DNA of 63,721 bases from Synechococcus sp. HJ21-Hayes (GTDB lineage Bacteria > Cyanobacteriota > Cyanobacteriia > PCC-6307 > Cyanobiaceae), in assembly GCF_024345835.1 (NCBI RefSeq), contig NZ_JAGQBW010000017.1:1-63721 (forward strand), in the 5' to 3' direction. Shown piece by piece: positions 31,954 to 40,983 of this stretch. The notes beneath the pieces are model-generated. The model worked only from the letters and a program-made list of their open reading frames with translations, was not told the DNA's origin and did no database searches. Position 1 is the stretch's first letter. Each line of letters opens with the position of its first letter. The position numbers were made by a program, and so were the translations under genes.

Positions 31954-34641
31954 TCAGCCGATCAGATCCACCGGCAGATCAGGACTCTTGTGCAGCACCA
32001 GATCCGTCGCAGCATCGCGGAGTTCTAGGTAGAGCTTCTTGGCGCTCACCTCGGCGGGAAGCATCAGACCGATGGTGGCGACCTGGCCGGGAGTGAGGGT
32101 GAGGCGGTTGGTTTCGCGGTCGAGCTCGGCGCCGATGGCCTGGATGGGGGTGGCGACGAGGTCGTCAGTCTTGCTGTCGTAAGCCGCCAGGACGGCCTGG
32201 CGTTCGGACCCATGATTCATCAGGTCGACTGGTAGCTGGATCGGCAGCATCAGGATCCGGTTCGTGATCTTTTTCGGCAGATCACCAGGCCATGCTTCCT
32301 TCTTGGATCGCTTGCCCTTGGCGGCATTGCCGTCGTCTTGCGGAGCAAAGCCCGTTGGGTTGCAGCGGAAGCTGAGTAGGGGGATCAGCACCTCCTGAGG
32401 GCTGGTGCCGCCGTGGTGATAGCAAAGGCTGCCGCCTGCTTTAAGCACGCCGGCGGAGCGGGGCACCACTACCGAGAGCCCCTTGCTGCCGTAGCCCAGA
32501 TCTGCTGGCGGGATCTCGATGCAGGGCTCCTGCACGGCTGATGGATGGCCCAGCCAGCAGCGGCGCTCCAGCTTGAAGGTTTTGCCGGCAGGGGGTGGGA
32601 TCCGCATCGCCGGCTCTCGGCCCAGGGGCAGATGCAAAAAACCGTGATCGGCCGTGATCACGAAGCGCTCCAGCGACTGCTCCAGGGGCAGCGCAGCCAG
32701 ACGGCGCACGGCTTCTTCGATGGTGTCGAGCTCGCGCTGCATGTCGGCGCGCACATTGGCGAGGCGCTCGTCGCTGTCGCGCTCGCCGGCCTCATCGATG
32801 CCGATGCTCGTGATCACCACCGGGCCGGAGCCGGCGAGCTTCTCCAGCAGCACCGCGTCTTTGCTGCGGATCACCTCCACCAGGTTGAGCACCACCGCCG
32901 CAGGCACCCTTTGCTGCAGGTGGGCCAACCGTTTGGCCTTATCGCTGTTCCAACCCACCGGCACGCCATCTACCACTGAGCAGGGTTCGCCGTCGCCTTC
33001 GGTGACGGCAAAGCTGCGCTCGGCGCCGGGCAGTAGGGCCGACATGCCCACCGGCGTGATCGAGGGCAGCGACGCTTGGGCGATCTCGAGCCGCAGATCG
33101 CTGAGCTGCTCGCGGCTCCAGCCGCTGAAGCGCTCGTGCAGGGAGGCGCCCATCTCATAGCGCAGGGCATCCACCCAGAACACCACCGCCCGGCCGGCCC
33201 CCGGCTGCACCCGTTCGGCCCAGATGCGGGTCTGGGGCATGGCGCCGGGAATCAACCAGCCGGCCTGCTGGAAGGCATCGGTGAAGCGCTGGGTCTGCTT
33301 GTCGAGCAGCTGCTCGTAGCGGGTGCGCAGCTGCTCCAGGCCCTGGGCCACTTCGACGGCGGCAGCGCTGAGCTCGGCCACCTGCTGCTCCAGGCGCCGC
33401 TGCAGGCCATCCACGTGATGGGCCAGTTCAGCCTGATAGGCCAACCAGGTTTCGACGGAAGCCGTTGGCTTGGGCAGCTGGGCTTCCGCTTGATCGAGGG
33501 CCAGGCCAAGGGATGCCGCGGTGCGGGCCAGCTCCCACTGCAGCCGCCGCTGCGACTGGGTGGGATCGGTGGGCTGCCCCACCAGCCAGAAGCTGTCGTG
33601 GCGGGCAAGCACCAGCTCCTGGGCTTTGGCGGATTCGCCTTTTGAGAGGAAGGCATCGACGCTGCGCAGCAGGAACTGCTCCTCGCAGGGGAAGGTGTCG
33701 ATCGCACCGAGCACGCCAGGCCGTTCGCTGCTGATCAGCTCGCGCAGGCCCAGCTCTGCTTCCACGCGGGCGGCGATGGCGATGTAGGCGCCGGCATGGT
33801 TGCGGCGCAGGGCCTTCACATCGGTGAGGGCGTTCTCCTCTGCGGCCTTGCCCACCGGCAGTGATTGCTTGGCGAAGGCGGTGAGCTCATCGCCATGCCA
33901 ATCGTGGAGGAACTCGTGCAGCAGCAGTGCCCGCTGGGCGCGCTGGCGCCAGTCGGCCAGCGTGGCGTCTGCTGGCAAGCCAAGGCCCCAGCGGCTGTGG
34001 AGCAGATCCTGCAGTTCGCTCTCCAGCCCCTTGGCGGTGATACCGGCATCGCACTGATCGGATGCCAGCCAGAGCCGGGCCAACTCGGCATTTTCAGGTG
34101 GACTGCTCATGCCACCGAGATGCTGGCGGAACAGGGCCTTGAGCTGGCTGAAGCCACCGTCGCCAGATTGCTCCAGGGCGATGGCGATGTCGCGGTAGGT
34201 GAGATCGGGCCGTTTGAGCAACTGCTCCACCTTGTCGGGCTCCATCACCTCGCGCAGGTAGACGCGGGCCCTGTTCACCAGCTGCGCCTCGAAGACCGTG
34301 CCAGCACGGATCAGCTCCAACAACGTGGACCGGCAGTCGGCCTCGTGTCTCTGGGGCAGGTAGACGAGCAGAGGATCGGGCAGGTCTGCGCAAACCAGCG
34401 GCTCAAGCTGGTTGCGCAGGGCAAACAGGCTGGAGCCCGCCACAACCCACTGGGCTTGCAGCTCGCCGAGGTTCAGCCCACCGGGCGCCTCGTCGCTGGG
34501 CTCGCTGGTGGCCAGGGCATCGAGCAGCGAGCGCAGTTGCTCTGCAGGGTCAAACAGCAGCACCACCCGGTGCAGGCTGAGCTGCTTGGAGAGCTCTTGG
34601 CAGAAGCGGGCCTCCAGTTTGTTGGGAGCTGCCTGGGTCAT
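31954..34641 (-). CDS. pglZ: BREX protein PglZ (alkaline-phosphatase-fold)
   Basis: 895 residues, start ATG 34641 overlapping the upstream stop by 4 bp. The PglZ domain is seen as VVFWVDALRYEMGASLHE near 484-500 (metal-binding Asp) and FVITADHGFLHLP near 655-667 (Asp-His). Between them a helical part, and at the C-terminus a short basic linker (AAKGKRSKKE) followed by a beta domain. PglZ is a core component of all BREX types; its enzymatic target is not settled. The N-terminal 480 residues are helical and typical of BREX type 1 PglZ. Confidence 0.92.
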   Translation of the reverse strand: MTQAAPNKLEARFCQELSKQLSLHRVVLLFDPAEQLRSLLDALATSEPSDEAPGGLNLGELQAQWVVAGSSLFALRNQLEPLVCADLPDPLLVYLPQRHEADCRSTLLELIRAGTVFEAQLVNRARVYLREVMEPDKVEQLLKRPDLTYRDIAIALEQSGDGGFSQLKALFRQHLGGMSSPPENAELARLWLASDQCDAGITAKGLESELQDLLHSRWGLGLPADATLADWRQRAQRALLLHEFLHDWHGDELTAFAKQSLPVGKAAEENALTDVKALRRNHAGAYIAIAARVEAELGLRELISSERPGVLGAIDTFPCEEQFLLRSVDAFLSKGESAKAQELVLARHDSFWLVGQPTDPTQSQRRLQWELARTAASLGLALDQAEAQLPKPTASVETWLAYQAELAHHVDGLQRRLEQQVAELSAAAVEVAQGLEQLRTRYEQLLDKQTQRFTDAFQQAGWLIPGAMPQTRIWAERVQPGAGRAVVFWVDALRYEMGASLHERFSGWSREQLSDLRLEIAQASLPSITPVGMSALLPGAERSFAVTEGDGEPCSVVDGVPVGWNSDKAKRLAHLQQRVPAAVVLNLVEVIRSKDAVLLEKLAGSGPVVITSIGIDEAGERDSDERLANVRADMQRELDTIEEAVRRLAALPLEQSLERFVITADHGFLHLPLGREPAMRIPPPAGKTFKLERRCWLGHPSAVQEPCIEIPPADLGYGSKGLSVVVPRSAGVLKAGGSLCYHHGGTSPQEVLIPLLSFRCNPTGFAPQDDGNAAKGKRSKKEAWPGDLPKKITNRILMLPIQLPVDLMNHGSERQAVLAAYDSKTDDLVATPIQAIGAELDRETNRLTLTPGQVATIGLMLPAEVSAKKLYLELRDAATDLVLHKSPDLPVDLIG

Positions 34642-36506
34642 GGATTGGACGGGCTCGGGCTTCGGTAGGCCTGTTCGGGGTGATTGGGGATATCAGGAAA
34701 ACGCCGTTCCAGTAGCCCGTCTTTCACCATTGGGCTCAGATGTCGATCCGACAAATTCTCAGGTTGGCGATTGAGCAGACCAGCCAGCCAGGCGCCTGTT
34801 CGCCACTGGTCTGAGCAGAGTTGACCGATCACCTGTCGAAGCTTTTCCTTGCGGGGCCTAGTACCCAGTGAGGCGAGAGCTTGTTGCAGGGCAGGATCCA
34901 GGCCCAGGAAGTCGCCAACTGTGACGGTGCTGGAGATCGGCCCGGACTCCCCTCGATCCGCCCCGAGCTCCCCTCGATCCGCGGGCAGCTCCCCTCGATC
35001 CGCTGCCAGCTCCCCTCGATCGAGCACCAGATTCCCTTGACCGGGACGATCGCCAGCCAATAGCCCGGGATCGAGGGTGTAGAAACTCTGCGCGCCCGCT
35101 CTGTGCAGCTCCAGCATGGAGCGATCTCGCAGGCGTCGCAGTACCTGACTCGCGGCGAGGGTGTCGAGGCCCATCAGTTGCCGCAGGCTGGCGTTGTCCA
35201 CCTGCGTGTTGCGGTGTGCCTGGAGCAGGGCTCGGAATTCTTCCTGGGTCAGGTCCTCGGCGGCCAGCCGCTCCACAAAGGTGCGGTCGGCTTCGGTGAG
35301 GGTGGTGGTGTTGCCCAGCACCACCGAGACGTTTCGGGCTGTTGGTTCAATTCGGGGTGCTGGCAGGAAGGCGTCTTCCATCTCGGCAAACATGCGCGGG
35401 ATGCCTTCCCCCTGATCGCGGGTGAGGCCCAGATCCACCAGGGTGCGCATGAGGCGTGGGTTGCGGCTGCAGTGCACGCGCTTACGACTGAGCAGCTCCT
35501 GAAGGTCGAGCTCGGGCAGCAGGCCGCCGGGGCTGACGACTTCCATACGGTCGTCGAAGAGCCAGACTTCGATGCAGTTGCCCTGAATGCTGTAGTCGCG
35601 GTGGGCGATGGCATTGAGAAGGGCCTCCTGCCAGGAGAAGCGGGGATACTCGCTCACGGCCTGAAAGCGGTTGCCCACCAAGCGGGAGGGCTGGCGCATC
35701 AGGCCACCGATCACACCGACGGCTTCCTGCCACACCTGCGGCAGGTTCCCCTCGATGCGCGGGCGCTCCTCCACGTTGTGGGTGGCGCCAAGGCGCCGCT
35801 CCGTTCCGACCACGCGGAACACCCGCACGCCGGCGTTGGGGTGATCAGGGCCCAGACGAGCGAACAGCAGTTCAGCGGCTTGACGCAGCACCAACTCCGA
35901 TCCACGGCGATCGGCCAGCTTGCGCTTGAGCAGGTAGTCGGAGTCGCTGAGGGATTCCAAACCGGCGCCACGACGGGCCTGCGCCAGCAGGTCGCTGTCG
36001 AGATCGCTGAGCTTCAGGGCGGAAGGGCGGCTTTCGTGGCTTTCGACCAGCCCCTGAAGCTTGAGGGCCTGGATCTTGCTTTCGCTGCTGTCGACGGTCT
36101 GATCGCCCATGCGCAGCGGAAAGCCATCGCCTGTCACTTGGACAGGACCATCCGTGCTGGGCACGTCGAACACCACCAGCTCGTGTCCGTCATGCGGCAC
36201 AACGAGACCTGGGGGCAGTGGTGGCTCGCAGCGCGACTGGGGAACAGAAAGCAGCGTCTGCAATGCCGACTGCGGCAGTTGATGACCGGTGATGGTGTGG
36301 TTGTCTTCAATGCCAAGGATCAGCACACCGCCTTCTGCATTGGCGAAGCCCGCCACATAACGCGCCACTTGATCGCGCACTTCTTTGCGGTCGCGCGGTT
36401 TCTTGGCTTCCGGAGGGCCGTGGAACAGCGACTTGCGATCGAAGTGCTGCCCTTCGTCCTGGTGGAGAAAGGGCGTCACATCGAATCCAAGCCCAGGGGC
36501 TGTCAT
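34638..36506 (-). CDS. AlbA_2 (Schlafen-type) and GHKL-ATPase accessory protein in the BREX operon
   Basis: 622 residues, overlapping pglX and pglZ by 4 bp each, so truly operonic. N-terminus: AlbA_2 domain (EGQHFDRKSLFH; QVARYVAGFANAEGGVLILGI). Middle: HATPase_c_4-like block around residues 285-365 (FSWQEALLNAIAHRDYS, then MEVVSPGGLLPEL and RDQGEGIPRM). Then winged-helix-like segments, a linker of four DRGEL repeats, and a last helical/winged domain. Relatives are annotated as ATP-binding transcriptional regulators. The pglX-pglZ gap is a known place for extra defence genes in BREX loci. It could regulate the operon or be an independent effector. Confidence 0.75.
   Translation of the reverse strand: MTAPGLGFDVTPFLHQDEGQHFDRKSLFHGPPEAKKPRDRKEVRDQVARYVAGFANAEGGVLILGIEDNHTITGHQLPQSALQTLLSVPQSRCEPPLPPGLVVPHDGHELVVFDVPSTDGPVQVTGDGFPLRMGDQTVDSSESKIQALKLQGLVESHESRPSALKLSDLDSDLLAQARRGAGLESLSDSDYLLKRKLADRRGSELVLRQAAELLFARLGPDHPNAGVRVFRVVGTERRLGATHNVEERPRIEGNLPQVWQEAVGVIGGLMRQPSRLVGNRFQAVSEYPRFSWQEALLNAIAHRDYSIQGNCIEVWLFDDRMEVVSPGGLLPELDLQELLSRKRVHCSRNPRLMRTLVDLGLTRDQGEGIPRMFAEMEDAFLPAPRIEPTARNVSVVLGNTTTLTEADRTFVERLAAEDLTQEEFRALLQAHRNTQVDNASLRQLMGLDTLAASQVLRRLRDRSMLELHRAGAQSFYTLDPGLLAGDRPGQGNLVLDRGELAADRGELPADRGELGADRGESGPISSTVTVGDFLGLDPALQQALASLGTRPRKEKLRQVIGQLCSDQWRTGAWLAGLLNRQPENLSDRHLSPMVKDGLLERRFPDIPNHPEQAYRSPSPSNP
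34947..35021. repeat. four 21-bp tandem repeats inside the AlbA_2/ATPase gene
   Basis: CTCCCCTCGATC recurs at 34947-34958, 34968-34979, 34989-35000 and 35010-35021, an exact 21-bp period. In the protein it gives DRGEL-x-A-DRGEL units, a seven-residue linker. Being in frame, copy-number change would only shorten or lengthen the linker. Confidence 0.85.
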
Positions 36507-39500
36507 CCCGCCTCCTCCAGCTCCACTGCTGCCCGCCCCGCCTCCGTGAGCACGTACCTCGCCCCACGGGCGGCACCCAGCTGCTCGATCTGACCGCCCT
36601 CTTTGAGCTGTTTGATCACGGCGGTAAGAGAGGCCGCTTCCACACCCAGGAGCTCGGCGATGGCGTTGCGGCCAAGGCCATCCGCTGGCGCGGCGGTGAG
36701 AGCGAGGAGGGTTTGCCGCGATGCCTCGGCATCCACCACGGTGGCGGTGCCGCGGGGCTTGCGTGAGGTCCCGCCAGTAGACGATCGTGTCGCGCGAGGC
36801 GCACGGGTGCGGGTTGGCGTCACCGGTGGTGGTGCGACCAGGAAGCGCTCCAGGGCGTTCTTCACCGCAGGCTTGCTGTGCTCGCTGATCAGCGCCTGCA
36901 GTTCAGTCTCTGAGAGCTGCCGCGGCAGCCAGTTGCCGTTGTTGGTTTCCTGCCAGAGGCGTTCTTCAAGACCGTGGGCGATCGCCAGGCTGCGATCCGT
37001 GGTGCACTTGGGAATCACCCGCTCGGGCCAGAGGTGGAAGGAGAGATGGGCCCAGTCGTAATCGCCCTTCACCAACTTGACCCAACACTCCTTGCACTTC
37101 TTCTGCCAGGGGGTGTAGGGCGTGATGCGCCAGAGGATGGCGTGGTTCATGATCACGCCGTCGTTGAGATTGGGATTCCAGAGCGGTGCGATCAGCTCCA
37201 GCTCGCCCTTGAGAATCCGTAGATCCTGGAGCAGGGTCTGCGCCTCCTGAAGCCGGGTGGCTGCATCACCGGAAAGGGCTCCTTGGGATTCAAGTTCGAA
37301 TTGTTCGCGCTCAGCCTGCTGAATGCGAGGCTCGACGAAATCACGGAGAACTCGATACAGCGTGTCCTGCGTGAAGCGGTGGTAGTAAAGCCAAATGGAA
37401 TAGCTCCCACTTGCCGCAGAAAGCTGCCAGTAGATAGGAGCCTGCCGGCGGCTTTTGGAGTAGCGCTTGAGGTGATCGGCGAAGAAGCCAGCGGGTTTGC
37501 GGAAATAGTCGCGGAGCGACCTCACGCCGAGGATGTCGCAGGCTTCGCGTTCAATGGCGTCAGCCGTTGGAGCTACTTCTTGGGCACTCCAGATGATTTC
37601 GATAACCTGGCGAGTGCTGCGCTCGAGATCCAGTGGATGATTCCTATCGTCCACGAGGATGCCGCCCCACGCGACAGGTATCGGATACGAAGCGGGCACA
37701 TCCCCTGCCTGGGCGGGCATTCCTTGCTTGTTCCGTAACTGACCAGGGGCACATCTGGCAGGCGCTGCGAGTATCAACTCTTCATCAAGAACAATATTCT
37801 CCGTCTCTGGCTGATATGCCCACCTCCCAAGCGAAACTCCCAGCAACCATGAAATACATCGGGACGCATATTCAGGAGCATCGTGGTCTGAGCCATGCTC
37901 TCCAAAGTAAATCCGCCATCGTCCATCCGCAGGGGGAATGCGATTTTCAAATGCTTCCTCCATCTCCTCGTAGTCGCTGCCCGAAAATCGATAAGCAGAC
38001 GCAACCACAAGGTCAGCTTCTTTGCGGTATGCACATAGTGCTTCCAGGCAGACCTGCTCAATCTGGTTCAGTTCAACAGCACCATCTCTGAGTCCGGCGC
38101 CGATTTTCGAGAAGGGAAAAGAAAAGTTTCTTGTTGTCTCTTCATGCTGATGGAGCTTGAAGACTTCTTTGACCGCCGCGCCAGCGCATCGGCGAAGGTC
38201 TGCCTCCTGCTCTGTGCTTAATCCGGGCCAAGGAATCCTCTGAACCGTTCCTACTTCATAATGATTTGGATGGACTCCCGCCTTGCCTTGAAGTTCTCCG
38301 ATGAAAAGACTTAACAAGTACTCAACCGGACGCGAGCCGAGAAAACCCAGCAAAGCTAGTGGGTGGATGTCATCACTAAAAACGACCGAGCCTGAATGAC
38401 CAAATCCGCTACCCTCTGGCTGAAGCCTGGGATTAAACCCCAGCACCGCCTTGCTTGGATAAGTTACGCCCGGCTTGCCAAAGAACTCAACTCCCTGAAC
38501 CCTTGCTCGCCCTGTGGCCAGGATCTCCCTTAGACCATTCTCAAACATGCCCACCCACGTAATGTCATCCCAGTACGGGCTATATGTGCTGCTCTTGGTA
38601 TAAGGAGTCCAGGCCACCGATTCTGCAGGCACTTCCCACCAGGCTCTAGAAAAACGTGCTTCGTCTGCAGTGGCAGTTCCTTGTTTGACTGTTCCTCCAT
38701 TGCCTTCAAAGGGAGGAAGATCTGCGACGTTTCTTCGCAGTTGAGATGAGACCCAGTAGCAAAAGGGTCGCCCTGGAAATGTGCAGACATCTACAGGATG
38801 AACAAGATATGTCTGAGGCAGACTCCTGCCCCATTTCAGGCTATCAATGCAATCCCTTAGTGCAGGTTGGATCTCCTTCTCTCGAGTTAAGCGGAATACC
38901 GCGGATGCTCCGGCCGATGATCCTGTCAAAACCATCGGTGACGCGGTCACGGTGGCATCATCTAGCACCTCACCGGCAAGGTGACTGCCGACATCTAGGT
39001 GCATCTTCTTCCCCAAAAATAGGGTTTCTCGCCATCTCTCAAATACGGGTTTGAACCACGGCGCAGTAGCCAACAAGAAACCGACCTTCCCACCATCCGT
39101 CCAGCGGAGTGCAGCTTCTCTAACAAAGGCAGCGCCTATATCCCGACCGCAGGCCGCCAGTGTCGAATCGAGTAACTCAAGGGAAGCATGTGATGCATCG
39201 CCGAAAGGTGGATTCATTAACGCCACGTCGTATCGTTTTCGGCAGACATCAAGGAAGGCAAATCCCTGCGCCGCATCCTCTGCAAAGAGTTGTCGTTGGA
39301 AGCCTCCTGCGCTTTCGGCTTGTTTGGCGTATTCGCTCAGCGCGCCGTAGATGCGTTCCTCAATGTCAATCCAGAAATCTGTAGTAAGCCTCTGAAGGCC
39401 ATTGTCAATTGATGCGCTCGTCTGGCCTAGCGCTACTAATTCTTCTCCGCTAAAAAGATTCTGCTGGTGAACAGCAAGTTCTCGCCATTGCTTTCTCGCT

Positions 39501-40969
39501 TGATCAATCGCATCACGTATTTCTTCTTCGATCTTCAGCAACGAACCGGCTTCGCCCGCCAGCTGCATTTTGTCGAAGATCGCCTCCATAAGTTGGCGGA
39601 CCAGACCTCTTTCTGCCTCTGGGAATTGCCGATCAACAAAATCGGCTAAAAGCTCCCGTTCTCCTGGCATTGGCTCGGCGCAGACCACATTGGAGCGACT
39701 AATTGGTGGGCGATCAACAACCAGCCGTTGCTCTTCCTGCCAGGCACGCTGTGCTCGCAGCCAGAGTGTAAGACGGGCGATCTGGGTGGCTCTGGGATCA
39801 ATGTCGACGCCGTGAATGTTGTGCTGCAGGATCAGCCGTGGAACTTCTCGCAGGAAGGAGGCTTTGTCTGCAAAGTCGGCTGCATAAGCAACAAATGACG
39901 AAAAAGTATCACTATGATTTACCGGCTGGTCAGCTCCTTGGGCGACCTCCCATGCTTCCCTGTAGATCTCCAGGTACAGATCAAAAGCATAGAGCCCAAA
40001 GTGCATCGACCCGCAGGCCGGATCCAGCATGCGAATCTCTCGAGGATCTTTGAGAGGACGATGGGGAATGTGCACCGGCTGGCGCAGCAGCTCTTCTTGG
40101 CCAAGTGCTTGATCGGTATCTGGCTGCCCGGGAGCTTCCTTACCGGGCTGCAGCCAGATCTCAGTCGGCCGCCGCACCAGATAGCGGCAGCGATCCTTCA
40201 GGCCCGTATCGCCCTGACGCATCTCGTACCAGATGCGGCCTAGGGTGTTGTCGGTGAGGAACTCCACCACATAGCGAGGTGTGAAGAACTGATTCCTCAC
40301 CGCTAGTTCTCGGCTGTTCCGCGGTGCTGCTGATTCCTCGCGCATCTTCTTGCGCTCGGCATCGCCGTTGAAGTACTGGTACACCCAGCCCAGGGTTTCG
40401 TCCTCGCCCCAAAGCTCAGCCAGCTCCGGTTGGTTGAGGATCTCCAGCAGCTCCAACAGCGCTGCACGTTTCGGCCATAGCAGGCTCGCCGGATCACGTG
40501 GATCGAAGAGCGCTCGAAGCTCGCGGCTAACATCCTCAAAGATCGTTTCCAGATAGATCCGGTAGCTGCTCTCCTGATCCGCCAGCAGCCCCTGGGCCAC
40601 GGCGGTGAATTCCAGGAAGCCGGCACTCTCCAGCCCTCCGCTCACGCAGGGCCGCACAAGCTCCCGGGCTTCCATCAGCTTGAGCGCCACGAAGCGGTTC
40701 AGCGCGGTGAACGCCATCTCCCGCAGAGCGAGAAGCAATGCTTCCTTGCGGTCGTTGATCTGGGCTTCTTTGTGCTCGATCCAGGCGATGAGCTTCTCGC
40801 TGATCAACCGCTGTCCGGCCAGCAGGTGCGCACCGGGCTCCTCTGCCCAACGCACTTTGTCTACGTCGATGTCGTAGGTCTGCAGCAGCTGGCTGCGGAA
40901 CTCCTCCTCCAGCAGGCGACGGGCATCCTGGGTGGCCTTCTGCAGCCTGGTGCGTTGTTCCTTTTCCAT
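36503..40969 (-). CDS. pglX: BREX protein PglX (adenine-specific DNA methyltransferase)
   Basis: 1488 residues, longer than the usual 1200 or so. SAM-binding motif MLDPACGSMHFGLYAFD near 316-330 and catalytic NPPF (ALMNPPFGDAS) near 585. Helical N-terminus (EEEFRSQLLQTYDIDVDKV) as in BREX type 1 PglX. The C-terminus adds a basic Pro/Thr/Arg-rich linker and a winged-helix-like domain (NAIAELLGVEAASLTAVIKQ; GARYVLTEAGRAAVE). PglX methylates a non-palindromic site to mark self DNA. The middle of the gene, roughly 37.3-40.0 kb, is visibly AT-richer than both ends, pointing to recombination in the specificity region. Confidence 0.93.
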   Translation of the reverse strand: MEKEQRTRLQKATQDARRLLEEEFRSQLLQTYDIDVDKVRWAEEPGAHLLAGQRLISEKLIAWIEHKEAQINDRKEALLLALREMAFTALNRFVALKLMEARELVRPCVSGGLESAGFLEFTAVAQGLLADQESSYRIYLETIFEDVSRELRALFDPRDPASLLWPKRAALLELLEILNQPELAELWGEDETLGWVYQYFNGDAERKKMREESAAPRNSRELAVRNQFFTPRYVVEFLTDNTLGRIWYEMRQGDTGLKDRCRYLVRRPTEIWLQPGKEAPGQPDTDQALGQEELLRQPVHIPHRPLKDPREIRMLDPACGSMHFGLYAFDLYLEIYREAWEVAQGADQPVNHSDTFSSFVAYAADFADKASFLREVPRLILQHNIHGVDIDPRATQIARLTLWLRAQRAWQEEQRLVVDRPPISRSNVVCAEPMPGERELLADFVDRQFPEAERGLVRQLMEAIFDKMQLAGEAGSLLKIEEEIRDAIDQARKQWRELAVHQQNLFSGEELVALGQTSASIDNGLQRLTTDFWIDIEERIYGALSEYAKQAESAGGFQRQLFAEDAAQGFAFLDVCRKRYDVALMNPPFGDASHASLELLDSTLAACGRDIGAAFVREAALRWTDGGKVGFLLATAPWFKPVFERWRETLFLGKKMHLDVGSHLAGEVLDDATVTASPMVLTGSSAGASAVFRLTREKEIQPALRDCIDSLKWGRSLPQTYLVHPVDVCTFPGRPFCYWVSSQLRRNVADLPPFEGNGGTVKQGTATADEARFSRAWWEVPAESVAWTPYTKSSTYSPYWDDITWVGMFENGLREILATGRARVQGVEFFGKPGVTYPSKAVLGFNPRLQPEGSGFGHSGSVVFSDDIHPLALLGFLGSRPVEYLLSLFIGELQGKAGVHPNHYEVGTVQRIPWPGLSTEQEADLRRCAGAAVKEVFKLHQHEETTRNFSFPFSKIGAGLRDGAVELNQIEQVCLEALCAYRKEADLVVASAYRFSGSDYEEMEEAFENRIPPADGRWRIYFGEHGSDHDAPEYASRCISWLLGVSLGRWAYQPETENIVLDEELILAAPARCAPGQLRNKQGMPAQAGDVPASYPIPVAWGGILVDDRNHPLDLERSTRQVIEIIWSAQEVAPTADAIEREACDILGVRSLRDYFRKPAGFFADHLKRYSKSRRQAPIYWQLSAASGSYSIWLYYHRFTQDTLYRVLRDFVEPRIQQAEREQFELESQGALSGDAATRLQEAQTLLQDLRILKGELELIAPLWNPNLNDGVIMNHAILWRITPYTPWQKKCKECWVKLVKGDYDWAHLSFHLWPERVIPKCTTDRSLAIAHGLEERLWQETNNGNWLPRQLSETELQALISEHSKPAVKNALERFLVAPPPVTPTRTRAPRATRSSTGGTSRKPRGTATVVDAEASRQTLLALTAAPADGLGRNAIAELLGVEAASLTAVIKQLKEGGQIEQLGAARGARYVLTEAGRAAVELEEAG

Positions 40970-40983
40970 GGTTTAGCCCCTCC

